Under the pieces are notes generated by a model that worked only from the letters and a program-made list of their open reading frames with translations, did no database searches and was not told where the DNA came from. Position numbers and translations under genes: made by a program. DNA of 64,000 nucleotides from Pantoea phytobeneficialis (GTDB lineage: Bacteria > Pseudomonadota > Gammaproteobacteria > Enterobacterales > Enterobacteriaceae), in the NCBI RefSeq assembly GCF_009728735.1, contig NZ_CP024637.1, positions 378,241 through 442,240 of the forward strand. Direction: 5' to 3'. Below are positions 8,100 through 16,981 of this stretch, one piece after another; the stretch's first letter is position 1, and each line of letters begins with the position of its first letter.

Positions 8100-9176
8100 G
8101 TGTCACTCATATTCATTCTTGATGATTCACCCTTACCAGCTCGTTACGGTGTCACCGCCAGCCACTGGGCTAACCAACACAGGCTGCCGTTATGGAGCCT
8201 GCGCCCTGACTTCTGCGGCGATGTGCCCGATAGCCATCAACATGTGGCGCGAACCGGTTACTGCGTTACCAGCGGCCTGTATCGCAGCGATACGCTGCGA
8301 CAGGAAGTCAACGCAGTCAGCGCATTACCCACGGCTGACGCGGTGATCGTCGTACCCAACGCACGCAGCGATGAGATCGTCGATTTACCCGGTCAACGCC
8401 TGTTCAGCCACGATAGCGGTCAGACGCTGGTGCTGCGCGATGCCGCACAAACCCTGCTGACGCTGCACGCCGACCACTATGGTCGCTGGTCAGCCACGCC
8501 AACCGTGGAAACACCCCCAGAGCTGCGCATTGGTCTGATTGGCCGGGAAGCCGATCACCGCCAGGCTTATCCCGCCACGCTGGCGGCACTGGGCGATGCC
8601 GCAGCGGCGTTGCATCTGACACTCGACATCCGTTTTTTGCCGCCTGCCACCTTATCCGTTGACCTGCACGAACTGGAAGGCCTGCATGGCGTGCTGCTGC
8701 CGGGCGGTTCCTCGATGGCGGCGGTGCAGGGGCAAATCCGCGTGGCGCAAGCGACCCGAAGCCGCGCACTCCCCAGCCTCGGCCTGTGCCTGGGTATGCA
8801 GAGCATGAGCACTGCCGCAGTCCGCCAGCAGCCGGGTTATGCCGAAGCGATCCTCGCGGAAGTGGCACCCGATGCCGCCTTGCATAGCTTTGTGGCCTTT
8901 GCCGATCACCGTCATCGTTGCGGCGTGATGCCGTTTGCTGACGGGGAGATGCACTACAACCACCGTTATCGCTTCAATCCGGCGCTGTTGCCGCAGTTGA
9001 AGGCCAGCGGCGTGCAGGTTAACGCCCACACCGACGATATCGTTGAGGCGATTACCCTGCCCGATCATCCATTCTGGCAAGGTGTGCAGGGGCATCCTGA
9101 ACTGGCGTCACGCCCGGATGCCCCACACCCGCTGATTACCGCGTTCCTGCGGGCGGCACTCAGTCAGCGAGGCTGA
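8100..9176 (+). CDS. stand-alone CTP-synthase-like class I glutamine amidotransferase
   Basis: A 358-residue protein whose C-terminal 200 residues match the glutaminase half of CTP synthase: PGGSS, the nucleophile loop GLCLGMQ (Cys about residue 230) and the His/Glu pair in QGHPE. The synthetase (amidoligase) half is absent; about 130 unrecognised residues precede the domain. GTG at 8100 is preferred because AGGAAA precedes it and because the upstream in-frame TTG at 8043 lies inside the operator. It overlaps the DapA-like gene by 17 bp at its end (convergent). In a catabolic cluster it may act as a gamma-glutamyl or amide hydrolase, as PuuD does in putrescine degradation; this is inference. 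Confidence 0.75.
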   Translation: MSLIFILDDSPLPARYGVTASHWANQHRLPLWSLRPDFCGDVPDSHQHVARTGYCVTSGLYRSDTLRQEVNAVSALPTADAVIVVPNARSDEIVDLPGQRLFSHDSGQTLVLRDAAQTLLTLHADHYGRWSATPTVETPPELRIGLIGREADHRQAYPATLAALGDAAAALHLTLDIRFLPPATLSVDLHELEGLHGVLLPGGSSMAAVQGQIRVAQATRSRALPSLGLCLGMQSMSTAAVRQQPGYAEAILAEVAPDAALHSFVAFADHRHRCGVMPFADGEMHYNHRYRFNPALLPQLKASGVQVNAHTDDIVEAITLPDHPFWQGVQGHPELASRPDAPHPLITAFLRAALSQRG

Positions 9177-10083
9177 CGCCGGTACGCGCATCGCTTGCCA
9201 GCTTACGCATCACGCTGGCAAGTTGCGCCTGCGCATCGGCAGAGATCGGCAGCAGCGGCGCACGGACGCGACCACCGTTAAAGCCCCGCAGCGCCATCGC
9301 TGCCTTGACCAGTTGCGGCTGACCGTGCTGACGCGCCAGCGCGCGGTAGTCGTACCACAGCTGATGAAGATCGCGCGCCGTCGCCGCATCGCCTTTTTCC
9401 ACGGCACGGAAGGTGGCTAACACCAGCTCCGGCAGCGCGCCGCTGTTGGTGGTGCTGATGCCATCAAAACCGGCCATCATCGGGCCTAAGAACGCCAGAT
9501 CCGAAGCACAGAACAGGCGCAGGCGACCGCGCAGACGGTTAGCGATCTGGTCAATGGCTGTCGGGTTGAGATCGCCCTGCTTGATCCCCACCACACCGGC
9601 CACATCAGCCAGTTGCTCCAGCAAGGCTGGCGACAGCGTGATGCCAATACCCGGCGCGTTGTACACCAGGATGCCGGTTTTGGATAACGGGGCCATCTCT
9701 TTGAAATAAGCCAGAATTTGCGCATCGGTGATTTCACTGACGTAAGGTGCGGTGACCATCGGCAAGCCACCGAGGTCACCCGCCAGAGTCGTCAGCTCAC
9801 GCGCATCGCGCGGATCGGAACTGGCGCTGCACAGCATCACCGGGATGCGGTCCTGTACGCAGTCCATCACCTGATGGAACAGTTCACGACGTTCCGCCAG
9901 CGACATCACCGGGAATTCACCGTAGGTTCCACCAATCAGAATGCCGTCATAACCCAGACCAATGACGCGCTCAATGTTTTCGTGCAGCGCAGCGAAGTCG
10001 ATCGCGCCTGTGGCATCAAACGGCGTGACGGTGATGTTGAAAATGCCACGCAGGCGTTCACGGCATTCGTTAATGTCTTTCAT
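9160..10083 (-). CDS. dihydrodipicolinate synthase / N-acetylneuraminate lyase family aldolase
   Basis: A 307-residue class I aldolase of the DapA/NanA family. The Schiff-base Lys lies in VVGIKQGD, the catalytic Tyr in GILVYNAPG, and the substrate-carboxylate loop is GGTYGEFP (family GGTxGE). It is the last gene of the long minus-strand operon that begins at the transporter. Housekeeping DapA is normally elsewhere, so this copy probably cleaves or dehydrates a 2-keto acid made by the enolase-superfamily enzyme upstream. Confidence 0.85.
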   Translation of the reverse strand: MKDINECRERLRGIFNITVTPFDATGAIDFAALHENIERVIGLGYDGILIGGTYGEFPVMSLAERRELFHQVMDCVQDRIPVMLCSASSDPRDARELTTLAGDLGGLPMVTAPYVSEITDAQILAYFKEMAPLSKTGILVYNAPGIGITLSPALLEQLADVAGVVGIKQGDLNPTAIDQIANRLRGRLRLFCASDLAFLGPMMAGFDGISTTNSGALPELVLATFRAVEKGDAATARDLHQLWYDYRALARQHGQPQLVKAAMALRGFNGGRVRAPLLPISADAQAQLASVMRKLASDARTGVSLAD

Positions 10084-10092
10084 GAAAATTCC

Positions 10093-11262
10093 TTACAACA
10101 AAGTTAATGGACGAGCGAGACTGCCAAGCTGGCGATAACCGGTTTCCGTCACCACCACGGTTTCACTGACGCCAACGGTGAATTCACCGTAAATTCGCAG
10201 CGCAGGCGGGATATGGAAGGTCATACCGGGTTGCAATTCGGTGGTGACACCGCTGTACAGACTAAGGATGCCGCCTTCGCCCCAGTCAGGTGCAAACGAG
10301 ACACCGATGGAGTAGCCGGTACGTTTTTTGAAGTTGTCGGTAAAGCCTGCGCGATCAATCACTTTCTGGCAGGCCAGATGCGGCTCAGCGCAGGTGGCTC
10401 CCGGACGGATGGCATCCAGCGCGGCCTGTAAAGCCTCCTGACACACCTTTTCCATCTCGATGGCAATCGCCGGTGGGCGGCCAATCCACGCCGAACGCAT
10501 CAGCGCGGCGTGGTAACGATCGTGCGCAGCGGCCATTTCGAGGAACACCGGTTCGTTATCCTGCAACACGCGACGACGCCAGGTGCCGTGCGGCACGCCA
10601 CTGCGCGGACCGCTGGACACCAGCGGCTCCATGCCGACATATTCAGAACCGGCGGCGATCGCCGCCCCCATCATCGCTGACACCAGCGCGTTCTCGTCGC
10701 TGCCGCTTCGGATCGCCGCCATGCCAGCACGCATCCCGGCATCAACGTAGCGGGCGGCAGTGGCAATTTTTTCCACTTCAGCGGCGGATTTCACTGCGCG
10801 CAGCGGTTCTATCACCCCGGCGGTGTCGGCGATGGTGCCAAGTTTGCTTTGCAGCAGTTCATACACGGCGATTGGCAGGAACCAGCCGCGTTTATCCAGC
10901 CCGATACGTTTCTTCAACCAGCCTTTTTGTTGCAACATGCCGACGAGGAAATCCACCGGGTTATCACCGTCCTGATAAATAGCGGCGTCAGAAATAAAGG
11001 TGTTGGCGATAAAGTTGAAGTATTCCAGTTGGCGAATGACAAACACCGGTTCCCCTTCGACCGGCAGCAGCAGCGCCTGGAAGGTGTAATAACCGGGAGT
11101 CTGCTGACCGGTGAGCCAGAAAATGTTTTCCGGCCCGGTGACGATCATCACATCAACACCGGCGGCGTTAAGACGCTCGCGGGTGCGCTGGATACGCAGC
11201 GCGTACTCATCCGCGCTGAACGCAGATTCACTGCCCTGAACCACATTATTAAGCTGTTGCAT
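10093..11262 (-). CDS. M24 family creatinase-like hydrolase
   Basis: A 389-residue protein with an N-terminal creatinase/prolidase domain (about residues 20-150, ENIFWLTGQQTPGYY) and a C-terminal pita-bread domain (about 160-385). The five metal ligands of true aminopeptidases are not all present, as in creatinase and ectoine hydrolase (DoeA), so it is more likely an amidinohydrolase or amide hydrolase than a peptidase. The start at 11262 has AGGAG seven bases upstream and overlaps the preceding stop by 14 bases. DoeA-type enzymes act with an M20 deacetylase, and one is present three genes upstream. Confidence 0.8.
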   Translation of the reverse strand: MQQLNNVVQGSESAFSADEYALRIQRTRERLNAAGVDVMIVTGPENIFWLTGQQTPGYYTFQALLLPVEGEPVFVIRQLEYFNFIANTFISDAAIYQDGDNPVDFLVGMLQQKGWLKKRIGLDKRGWFLPIAVYELLQSKLGTIADTAGVIEPLRAVKSAAEVEKIATAARYVDAGMRAGMAAIRSGSDENALVSAMMGAAIAAGSEYVGMEPLVSSGPRSGVPHGTWRRRVLQDNEPVFLEMAAAHDRYHAALMRSAWIGRPPAIAIEMEKVCQEALQAALDAIRPGATCAEPHLACQKVIDRAGFTDNFKKRTGYSIGVSFAPDWGEGGILSLYSGVTTELQPGMTFHIPPALRIYGEFTVGVSETVVVTETGYRQLGSLARPLTLL

Positions 11263-12349
11263 CACTAAACTCCTGGAGGAAAGTGGCGCGAGCGGCAGCA
11301 AACTGCACGCCCAGGCCGGGAGAATCATTTACGGCAACCAAGCCGCAGGTATAGGAAAGACCGCTGACTGGATCGTCAATCAGACCATCCGCGCCGTAGA
11401 GTTCGGCAAACGCCGGTTGCAGCACGCGGCACAGCTGCAATGCCGCCGCCGTGGCAGCGTGGCCTTCATTCATCTGGCCGATCATGAAGGGAATATCCGC
11501 ATCTTGCAGACGGCGTGCTGCCGCCAGCGTCGGGGCTAATCCACCTAACTTCACCAGCTTGAGATGGCCCCACAGCGCGCCTTTTGCCGCGATCAGCCGA
11601 TCAATCGCCGCTGCGCTGTTGAGGCTTTCATCCAGCATGATCGGGATGCCGTACTGCGCCAGCTCAGCCAGATGACGGTCGTCACCCGGGGCCAGCGGTT
11701 GCTCGATATAGCTCAGCCCCAGGGTTTGCAACTGCGGCAACGCGTGATGCGCATCGGCCAGCGACCATTGGCCGTTGACGTCAATCGCCAGTGAGATGCG
11801 ATTGCCAAAGGTGTGACGCAGCGCCTGTAAACGCGCCAGATCGGTGGCGAAATCCGCCACGCCGGTGCGCAGCTTGAGCTGGGTAAAACCGCGAGCGACA
11901 TAGTCCTGCGCCTGCGTCAGCATCTGCGCTTCGCTGCCCCAGAACAGCGTCTGGTTGGTGGCGAAACGCGGCATCGTCGCCGGTGCGCCCAGCCAGGCTG
12001 CCAGGCTGACACCCTGCTCACGCGCCAGCAGATCGTGCAGCGCCATATCCAGCAACATGCGCGACGGTGCCAGTAACGGGCTGTCAGCCGCATGTACGGC
12101 CGCCAGCAGGGTGCGGGCATCGGCGCGCCAGTCCCACTGCGTCAGCATCGACAGCAAATTGTCTAACACCTGTTGTTCGCTGTAGCCGTGCAGATAGGCG
12201 ATATTGAGCCGCACCTCGCCCACCCCTGTTGTGACGTTGTCACTCAGTTGCAACCACAAGGTATCAAGCGCATGTACCGCGCCAGACGCGGCGGTATGCA
12301 ACGTCACCCCGGCGTAATGCAGGTCGCCGCGCCACAGTTGCGCCTTCAC
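11249..12349 (-). CDS. enolase-superfamily enzyme (muconate lactonizing/racemase subgroup)
   Basis: A 366-residue member of the mandelate racemase/MLE group. In the barrel it shows QLKLRTG (catalytic Lys), AIDVNGQW (metal Asp), YIEQPL (metal Glu), MLDESL (metal Asp) and LKLVKLGG (second catalytic Lys). Known activities in this subgroup are dipeptide epimerase, N-acyl amino acid racemase, o-succinylbenzoate synthase and hydroxyproline-betaine epimerase. Placed between M20 and M24 hydrolases, epimerisation or dehydration of an N-acyl amino acid or dipeptide fits best, but this is inference. Its start overlaps the M20 stop by four bases. Confidence 0.82.
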   Translation of the reverse strand: MKAQLWRGDLHYAGVTLHTAASGAVHALDTLWLQLSDNVTTGVGEVRLNIAYLHGYSEQQVLDNLLSMLTQWDWRADARTLLAAVHAADSPLLAPSRMLLDMALHDLLAREQGVSLAAWLGAPATMPRFATNQTLFWGSEAQMLTQAQDYVARGFTQLKLRTGVADFATDLARLQALRHTFGNRISLAIDVNGQWSLADAHHALPQLQTLGLSYIEQPLAPGDDRHLAELAQYGIPIMLDESLNSAAAIDRLIAAKGALWGHLKLVKLGGLAPTLAAARRLQDADIPFMIGQMNEGHAATAAALQLCRVLQPAFAELYGADGLIDDPVSGLSYTCGLVAVNDSPGLGVQFAAARATFLQEFSDATA

Positions 12350-13521
12350 GCGGTGACCTCCACAGGCAGCAGCGCCAGCGCGATATCCAGGTAGATGCTG
12401 GCTGCGGCGATAAACTCTTCCACCGGGACAAATTCATCTGGCTTATGCGCCACCGCCAGCGCACCGGGACCAATCACCACACCTTTCGCACCGAGGGTGC
12501 GGAAATGCACCAGATCGCAGCCGCCCTGAAAACCAAACGGGCCGGGCTCCGGCTGACCGTGGCGACGGCAGGCCGCCAGGCTGTGCTGCACAATGGCTTC
12601 GCTGCTGTCGGTTTCGGTGGCAGCGCCGGTGGTGGGCTGCCAGGCGATGATTTCCGCCTCAACGCCGGATTGCGCGTGGGCATGATCCAACAGTTGTTGC
12701 AACTCAGCTTTGACTACCACCTCGTCTTCCCCCGGCACCATGCGGCGATCCAGCAGCAGTTCACAGCTGTCCGGCACCACATTATCGGCATGGCCGCCGT
12801 GTACACGGGTCACCGTCAGGCTGGCATTCCCGACCAGCGCATGGCAGCGGCAACGCACCTGCTGATGATGGGCTTCTTCGATTAACCCCAGCAGCTTCGC
12901 CGATTGGTAAATGGCGTTGATACCCAGCTCCGGCGTCCCGGAATGCGCCGTCACCCCTTTGACCCGCACGCGCGGACGCAGGCTGCCTTTATGCGCCGAG
13001 AACGTCGCGTTGGAGGTCGGCTCGCCAATCACCGCAAAGTCGATGGCAGGCGGTTGGTCGCGCACATAAAATTTCGCCCCTTCGCTAGCCACCTCTTCGT
13101 CGGCGGTGAACACCCCCATCAGGGTGCCGGACCAGCTATGGCGGTTGGCAGCCAACATGCGCAGTGCCTCAACCATCGCCACCAGCGGACCTTTGGCGTC
13201 GCAGGCACCGCGACCGTATAAACGCCCGTCGCGTTCGGTCAGGGTGAAGGGATCGCTCGACCAGCCACTGCCTGCGGGCACGGTGTCGAGATGGGTATTG
13301 AAGGCGAAGCAGGGACCGTCGCCGTTTTTCAGCAACGCGATGACGTTGGTGCGTCCCGGGGCGTATTCACTGAAGGAGAGATCAAAACCCGCCTCACGTA
13401 ACCAGCCGGCGACGCATTCTGCCGCCTCGCGTTCATGGCCCGGCGGGTTTTCGGTATTGATGGCGACCAGTGCGGCAAGATCCCGCTTCATGCGCACACT
13501 GTCTGCCTGGTAACGACTCAT
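12346..13521 (-). CDS. M20 family deacylase/peptidase (ArgE/DapE-like)
   Basis: A 391-residue zinc hydrolase. Landmarks: NTHLDTVP, GRGACDAKG, TADEEVASEG, VIGEPTS and VTAHSGTPELG. Overall it resembles acetylornithine deacetylase-like proteins. The start at 13521 is supported by GGAG seven bases upstream and lies 13 bp from the ATPase stop. Within the operon it probably removes an acyl or aminoacyl group from the imported compound. It is related to, but clearly different from, the M20 protein at 1.3-2.4 kb. Confidence 0.85.
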   Translation of the reverse strand: MSRYQADSVRMKRDLAALVAINTENPPGHEREAAECVAGWLREAGFDLSFSEYAPGRTNVIALLKNGDGPCFAFNTHLDTVPAGSGWSSDPFTLTERDGRLYGRGACDAKGPLVAMVEALRMLAANRHSWSGTLMGVFTADEEVASEGAKFYVRDQPPAIDFAVIGEPTSNATFSAHKGSLRPRVRVKGVTAHSGTPELGINAIYQSAKLLGLIEEAHHQQVRCRCHALVGNASLTVTRVHGGHADNVVPDSCELLLDRRMVPGEDEVVVKAELQQLLDHAHAQSGVEAEIIAWQPTTGAATETDSSEAIVQHSLAACRRHGQPEPGPFGFQGGCDLVHFRTLGAKGVVIGPGALAVAHKPDEFVPVEEFIAAASIYLDIALALLPVEVTA

Positions 13522-13534
13522 AGGTACTCCGCTA

Positions 13535-14281
13535 TTAATGTAAGATCTGGTCGAGGAAACGTTTGGCGCGTTCGCTGACCTGGCCGGTAAAGAAGTCCTG
13601 GGCGCTGGCGCGTTCGAGAATTTCGCCCTCTTCCATAAACAGAATTTGATTGGCGGCACGGCGGGCAAACCCCATCTCATGGGTGACCACCATGCTGGTC
13701 ATGCCTTCGGCGCTGAGTTCCGCCATCACATCCAGCACTTCACGGATCATCTCCGGATCGAGTGCCGAGGTAGGTTCGTCGTACAACATCAGTTCCGGTT
13801 TCATCGCCAGCGCACGGGCGATCGCCACGCGCTGCTGCTGACCGCCGGACAACTCATCCGGGAAGTGGTCAGCACGTTCGTTGATGCGCACTTTCGCCAG
13901 CAACGCTTCCGCCTGCTTACGTGCCTCGATACGGTTAACGCCCAGCACCGTCATCGGTGCCAGCATGATGTTTTCCGCCGCCGTGAGATGGGAAAACAAC
14001 TCGTAATTCTGGAACACCATGCCAATGCGCTGCCGAAGCTGATGCGGCGGCACCTCTCCCCGGCTGATGTTCTGACGGGCAAAGAACACGTCACCGCTAT
14101 CCGCAGGCGACAGCAAATTGACACAGCGCAGCAGCGTAGATTTGCCGGAGCCAGAGGGGCCGATCAGCACCACGGTTTCGCCACGATTGACGCTAAGCGA
14201 ACAATTTTTCAGTACGGTCTGACGACCAAAGGTTTTGTCGATGCCGATCATCTCCAGCAACGGTTTGCGTTCATGGTTCAT
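13535..14281 (-). CDS. polar amino acid ABC transporter ATP-binding protein
   Basis: A 248-residue ATPase of the GlnQ/HisP class. It shows Walker A GPSGSGKST, Q-loop VFQNYELF, signature LSGGQQQR, Walker B LMLYDEPTSALD and switch His in VVTHEMGFAR. It overlaps the permease stop by four bases and precedes the M20 gene, so transport and hydrolysis are co-expressed. Such importers carry amino acids, opines or ectoine-like compounds. Confidence 0.92.
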   Translation of the reverse strand: MNHERKPLLEMIGIDKTFGRQTVLKNCSLSVNRGETVVLIGPSGSGKSTLLRCVNLLSPADSGDVFFARQNISRGEVPPHQLRQRIGMVFQNYELFSHLTAAENIMLAPMTVLGVNRIEARKQAEALLAKVRINERADHFPDELSGGQQQRVAIARALAMKPELMLYDEPTSALDPEMIREVLDVMAELSAEGMTSMVVTHEMGFARRAANQILFMEEGEILERASAQDFFTGQVSERAKRFLDQILH

Positions 14282-15003
14282 GACACCTCCCGGGCGGGTT
14301 TAGGCAGTTTCAGGTCGTGGGATTGCGCTTTCTGGCTTTTACGACGGCGCTGTTTCGGATCGAGCGTGCGTTCCAGCCATGACTGGAAAATCATGAACAG
14401 CGTGGTGAGCAGCAGATAGTAGATACCGGCGGCGCACAGCGCTTCGAAGTAACGGAAGCTGGCGCTGGCGGTCTGGTTCGCCACCAGCAGCAGCTCCTGT
14501 ACCGCAATCACGGACACCAGCGCGCTCGATTTGAGCATGCTGATCATCTGATTCCCCATCGGCGGCAGCACAATGCGCGCCGCCTGTGGCAACACGATCT
14601 TGCGCATGATCTGCGCGTTGGTCATCCCCAGCGCCATGCCTGCGGTACGTTGCCCGCTTTTCACCGCCTGCAAGCCGGAGCGCAGGATTTCCGCCATATA
14701 CGCGCCCTCGTTGAGCGAGAGCGCCAGCACTGCACAGGTAAACGCGGAGAAGCGTAAGCCGAAGCCTGGCAGCACGTTGTAGACAAAGATGATCTGGAAC
14801 AGCACTGGCGTGCCACGAAACAGCCACAGGTAGAAAAACGCCAGCCCCTTTCCGGCGCGGAAAGGCGCTTCCTGTAGCAGGGCCAGTACCAGACCCAGCA
14901 CCACGCCACACAACAGTGAGCAGAGGGTGATTAACAGTGTCATCCAGGCGCCCTTAAGAAATTCAGGGGAAAGGAAGTACTGCCACATTAAATCAATCGA
15001 CAT
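14278..15003 (-). CDS. polar amino acid ABC transporter permease
   Basis: A 241-residue HisM/GlnP-type inner-membrane permease with about five membrane helices. The coupling-helix motif for the ATPase reads EILRSGLQAVKSGQRTAGMA-like (EAA loop), and RGTPVLFQI is the classic family motif. Only one permease gene is present, so the transporter probably uses a homodimer. The basic C-terminal tail (KQRRRKSQK) is cytoplasmic. Confidence 0.92.
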   Translation of the reverse strand: MSIDLMWQYFLSPEFLKGAWMTLLITLCSLLCGVVLGLVLALLQEAPFRAGKGLAFFYLWLFRGTPVLFQIIFVYNVLPGFGLRFSAFTCAVLALSLNEGAYMAEILRSGLQAVKSGQRTAGMALGMTNAQIMRKIVLPQAARIVLPPMGNQMISMLKSSALVSVIAVQELLLVANQTASASFRYFEALCAAGIYYLLLTTLFMIFQSWLERTLDPKQRRRKSQKAQSHDLKLPKPAREVS

Positions 15004-15033
15004 AGCTATCTCCGGTTAACGGCTTGAAACGCA

Positions 15034-15846
15034 TCAGAAAATGGCAACGGAATCCGGGAAGTTCCATTTCTCAATCAGTTGCTTGTAGGTGCCATCTTTC
15101 ACCAGGCTTTGCAGGCCCTTCTCCAGTTGCGCTTTGGTTTCGGCATCGCCTTTACGTACCGCAAACGCGATATGGGTGTCGGCCTCGAACTCCGGGCCAA
15201 CCGCTTCGAACACATCGGGTTTCTCGCTGAACAGCGCCAGAGTCCCCGGCGTGGAGAGGAATTCGGCATCGGCGCGGCCCTGTGCCACCGCCACGGCGGA
15301 GTCTGTCGCGGCCGGGAAAGTCAGCACATTGATGGCAGCTTTGTTGGCCGCGACGCAGTTTTTGTTATCCACACGCGCCTGGCTCTCTTCGATACCGCCG
15401 AGGGTGACGGCGATGTTTTTACCGCACAGCGACATATCACGACCGGTGATCCCGGCGGGATTGCCTTTACGTACCACCACGCGACTGCCGATTTTGAGAT
15501 AAGGCACAAAATCGACCTGCGCGGCACGGGTCGGGTTGACGTACATCGCCGAGTTAATGATGTCGAGGCGTTTACCCTGTAACGCCGGGATCAGGCCTTT
15601 GAACTCCATCGCCATCGGCGCGGGCGTCAGATCAAGGTGTTTGCTCAGCGCGGTGATTAAATCGATATCAAAGCCGGTGAGCTTGCCGTCTTTGACGAAC
15701 TCGAACGGCATAAAGGTGGCTGCCGTGCCATAGGTCAGTTTGCCGGGGCTGACGCTTTCCACCGCGGCATGGCTGACCACTGGCAGCAACGCCAGGCTGA
15801 ACATCATTCCGCGCAGGCGGTTTAAGGTGAAATAAGAGCTGGGCAT
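15034..15846 (-). CDS. family 3 amino-acid-type substrate-binding protein
   Basis: A 270-residue periplasmic protein with a signal peptide (MMFSLALLPVVSHAA region) and the family 3 binding-protein signature GFDIDLITALSKHL. The start at 15846 is supported by GGAG in the AACCAGGAGACG leader; an upstream in-frame codon at 15894 lies inside operator B and is rejected. It is the first gene of the seven-gene minus-strand operon running to the DapA-like gene. The ligand is unknown. Confidence 0.9.
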   Translation of the reverse strand: MPSSYFTLNRLRGMMFSLALLPVVSHAAVESVSPGKLTYGTAATFMPFEFVKDGKLTGFDIDLITALSKHLDLTPAPMAMEFKGLIPALQGKRLDIINSAMYVNPTRAAQVDFVPYLKIGSRVVVRKGNPAGITGRDMSLCGKNIAVTLGGIEESQARVDNKNCVAANKAAINVLTFPAATDSAVAVAQGRADAEFLSTPGTLALFSEKPDVFEAVGPEFEADTHIAFAVRKGDAETKAQLEKGLQSLVKDGTYKQLIEKWNFPDSVAIF

Positions 15847-15867
15847 CGTCGTCTCCTGGTTAATATA

Positions 15868-15894
15868 TTGGATTTTGTGAATCAACAAATACAA
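15868..15894. promoter_or_regulatory. operator-like site B (GntR regulon)
   Basis: A TTGGAT arm and an AATACAA arm with the same 27-bp spacing as site A, 22 bp upstream of the start codon of the binding protein. It probably controls the whole transport and hydrolase operon. Confidence 0.7.
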
Positions 15895-15986
15895 TCATGA
15901 TGACAAGAACACGTCCCTTCCTGGTGCACTTGCACGCTTATCGTGCAGTTCCTGCTTTATTTCGCTGCAAAACTTTTCCCGTGTTA

Positions 15987-16013
15987 TTGTATATTCAGAT
16001 CACAACAATACAC
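15987..16013. promoter_or_regulatory. operator-like site C (GntR autoregulation)
   Basis: A TTGTAT arm and an AATACA arm, 27 bp overall, ending 18 bp before the ATG of the GntR gene. The position suggests autoregulation. Confidence 0.65.
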
Positions 16014-16031
16014 TTAAGGTACAAGCTCTCC

Positions 16032-16928
16032 ATGCAGCCTGACTCAACTGCGAGCAGTCGCCGGATCGCCCGGCAAATCCTTGACCTGATATATGAAGCA
16101 AGATTCGATCCAGGTCATCATTTACGTGAGCAACATCTTGCCGATGCGCTGGGGGTGTCGCGCACGCCAATTCGCGCCGGATTGAAAGAACTGACGCGGC
16201 TGGGGGCGGTTGAAGCCCGGCCAAATCAGGGATTCTTCCTGCTAAAAAGTGCCGATGCGTTGCAACAACTCAACATCGAACAAACCAAAAGTAATGATCA
16301 AACCCTGTATGAATTGCTGGTGCGGGATCGCATTGCCGGTACTCTGCCGGAATCCTTTACCCAGACCGAAATTACCCAGCGCTATGACGTTGATCGTGGC
16401 GTATTGACGCGCACGCTGGTGAAGCTGTCAGAGGATGGCCTGATTGCACGCAACGCCGGGCACGGCTGGCGTTTCCTGCAAACGCTCAACTCCGAGGTGG
16501 CGTTGCGCAACAGTTACGGCTTCCGTCTGATGATTGAACCCGCGGCCCTGTTGACGCCCCAGCTACGGGTTGATCGCCAGCTGTTGAAACGCCTGCGCGC
16601 CCAGCATCTGTGGCTGATTACCCACCCGGATATCACCCAGGTTCCGGCGAAAGATATCTTCGAAACCGATGCCTCGTTCCACGAGTTGCTGGCGGAGGCC
16701 AGCGGTAATTTGTTTGTATTGCAGGCGATTCAGCAGCAGAACCGCCTACGCCGCCTGATGGAGTTCGGCAGCTACCACAACAAACGCCGCGTGAAAGAGT
16801 GGTGCGAAGAACATGTCTCCATCATTGATGCATTGCGGGAAAACAAGCAGGAACTGGCCGCCAGCCTGATGCAGCAACATCTGCAATTTGCCTATGACCA
16901 GGTGAATATTAAGCGGCCACGTAAATAA
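16032..16928 (+). CDS. GntR family regulator with two winged helices and FCD domain
   Basis: A 298-residue regulator. Residues about 10-70 form a GntR winged helix (REQHLADALGVSRTPIRAGL). Residues about 90-150 look like a second one (TQTEITQRYDVDRGVLTRTL, then KLSEDGLIARNAGHGWRF). An all-helical FCD ligand domain follows, with potential metal-binding Asp/His residues in DASFHELL, EEHVSII and MQQHL. Most FadR-type proteins have only one DNA-binding domain. ATG at 16032 is chosen because the upstream reading frame crosses operator C. It is divergent from the transporter operon and precedes the SDR; four matching sites lie at its own and neighbouring promoters. Confidence 0.85.
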   Translation: MQPDSTASSRRIARQILDLIYEARFDPGHHLREQHLADALGVSRTPIRAGLKELTRLGAVEARPNQGFFLLKSADALQQLNIEQTKSNDQTLYELLVRDRIAGTLPESFTQTEITQRYDVDRGVLTRTLVKLSEDGLIARNAGHGWRFLQTLNSEVALRNSYGFRLMIEPAALLTPQLRVDRQLLKRLRAQHLWLITHPDITQVPAKDIFETDASFHELLAEASGNLFVLQAIQQQNRLRRLMEFGSYHNKRRVKEWCEEHVSIIDALRENKQELAASLMQQHLQFAYDQVNIKRPRK

Positions 16929-16940
16929 CCGGCATCATTT

Positions 16941-16967
16941 TTGCACATCACGATCCTGAAAATACAA
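16941..16967. promoter_or_regulatory. operator-like site D (GntR regulon)
   Basis: TTGCAC and AATACAA arms with the same 27-bp spacing, 14 bp before the SDR start codon. The left arm is the weakest of the four; the right arm and the central GAT are conserved. Confidence 0.55.
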
Positions 16968-16981
16968 TCAGGAGTGGTTTT

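Noticed and set aside
15847-15894. Longer N-terminus of the amino-acid binding protein
   Set aside because: The extension overlaps operator B and would place a non-signal sequence before the signal peptide.
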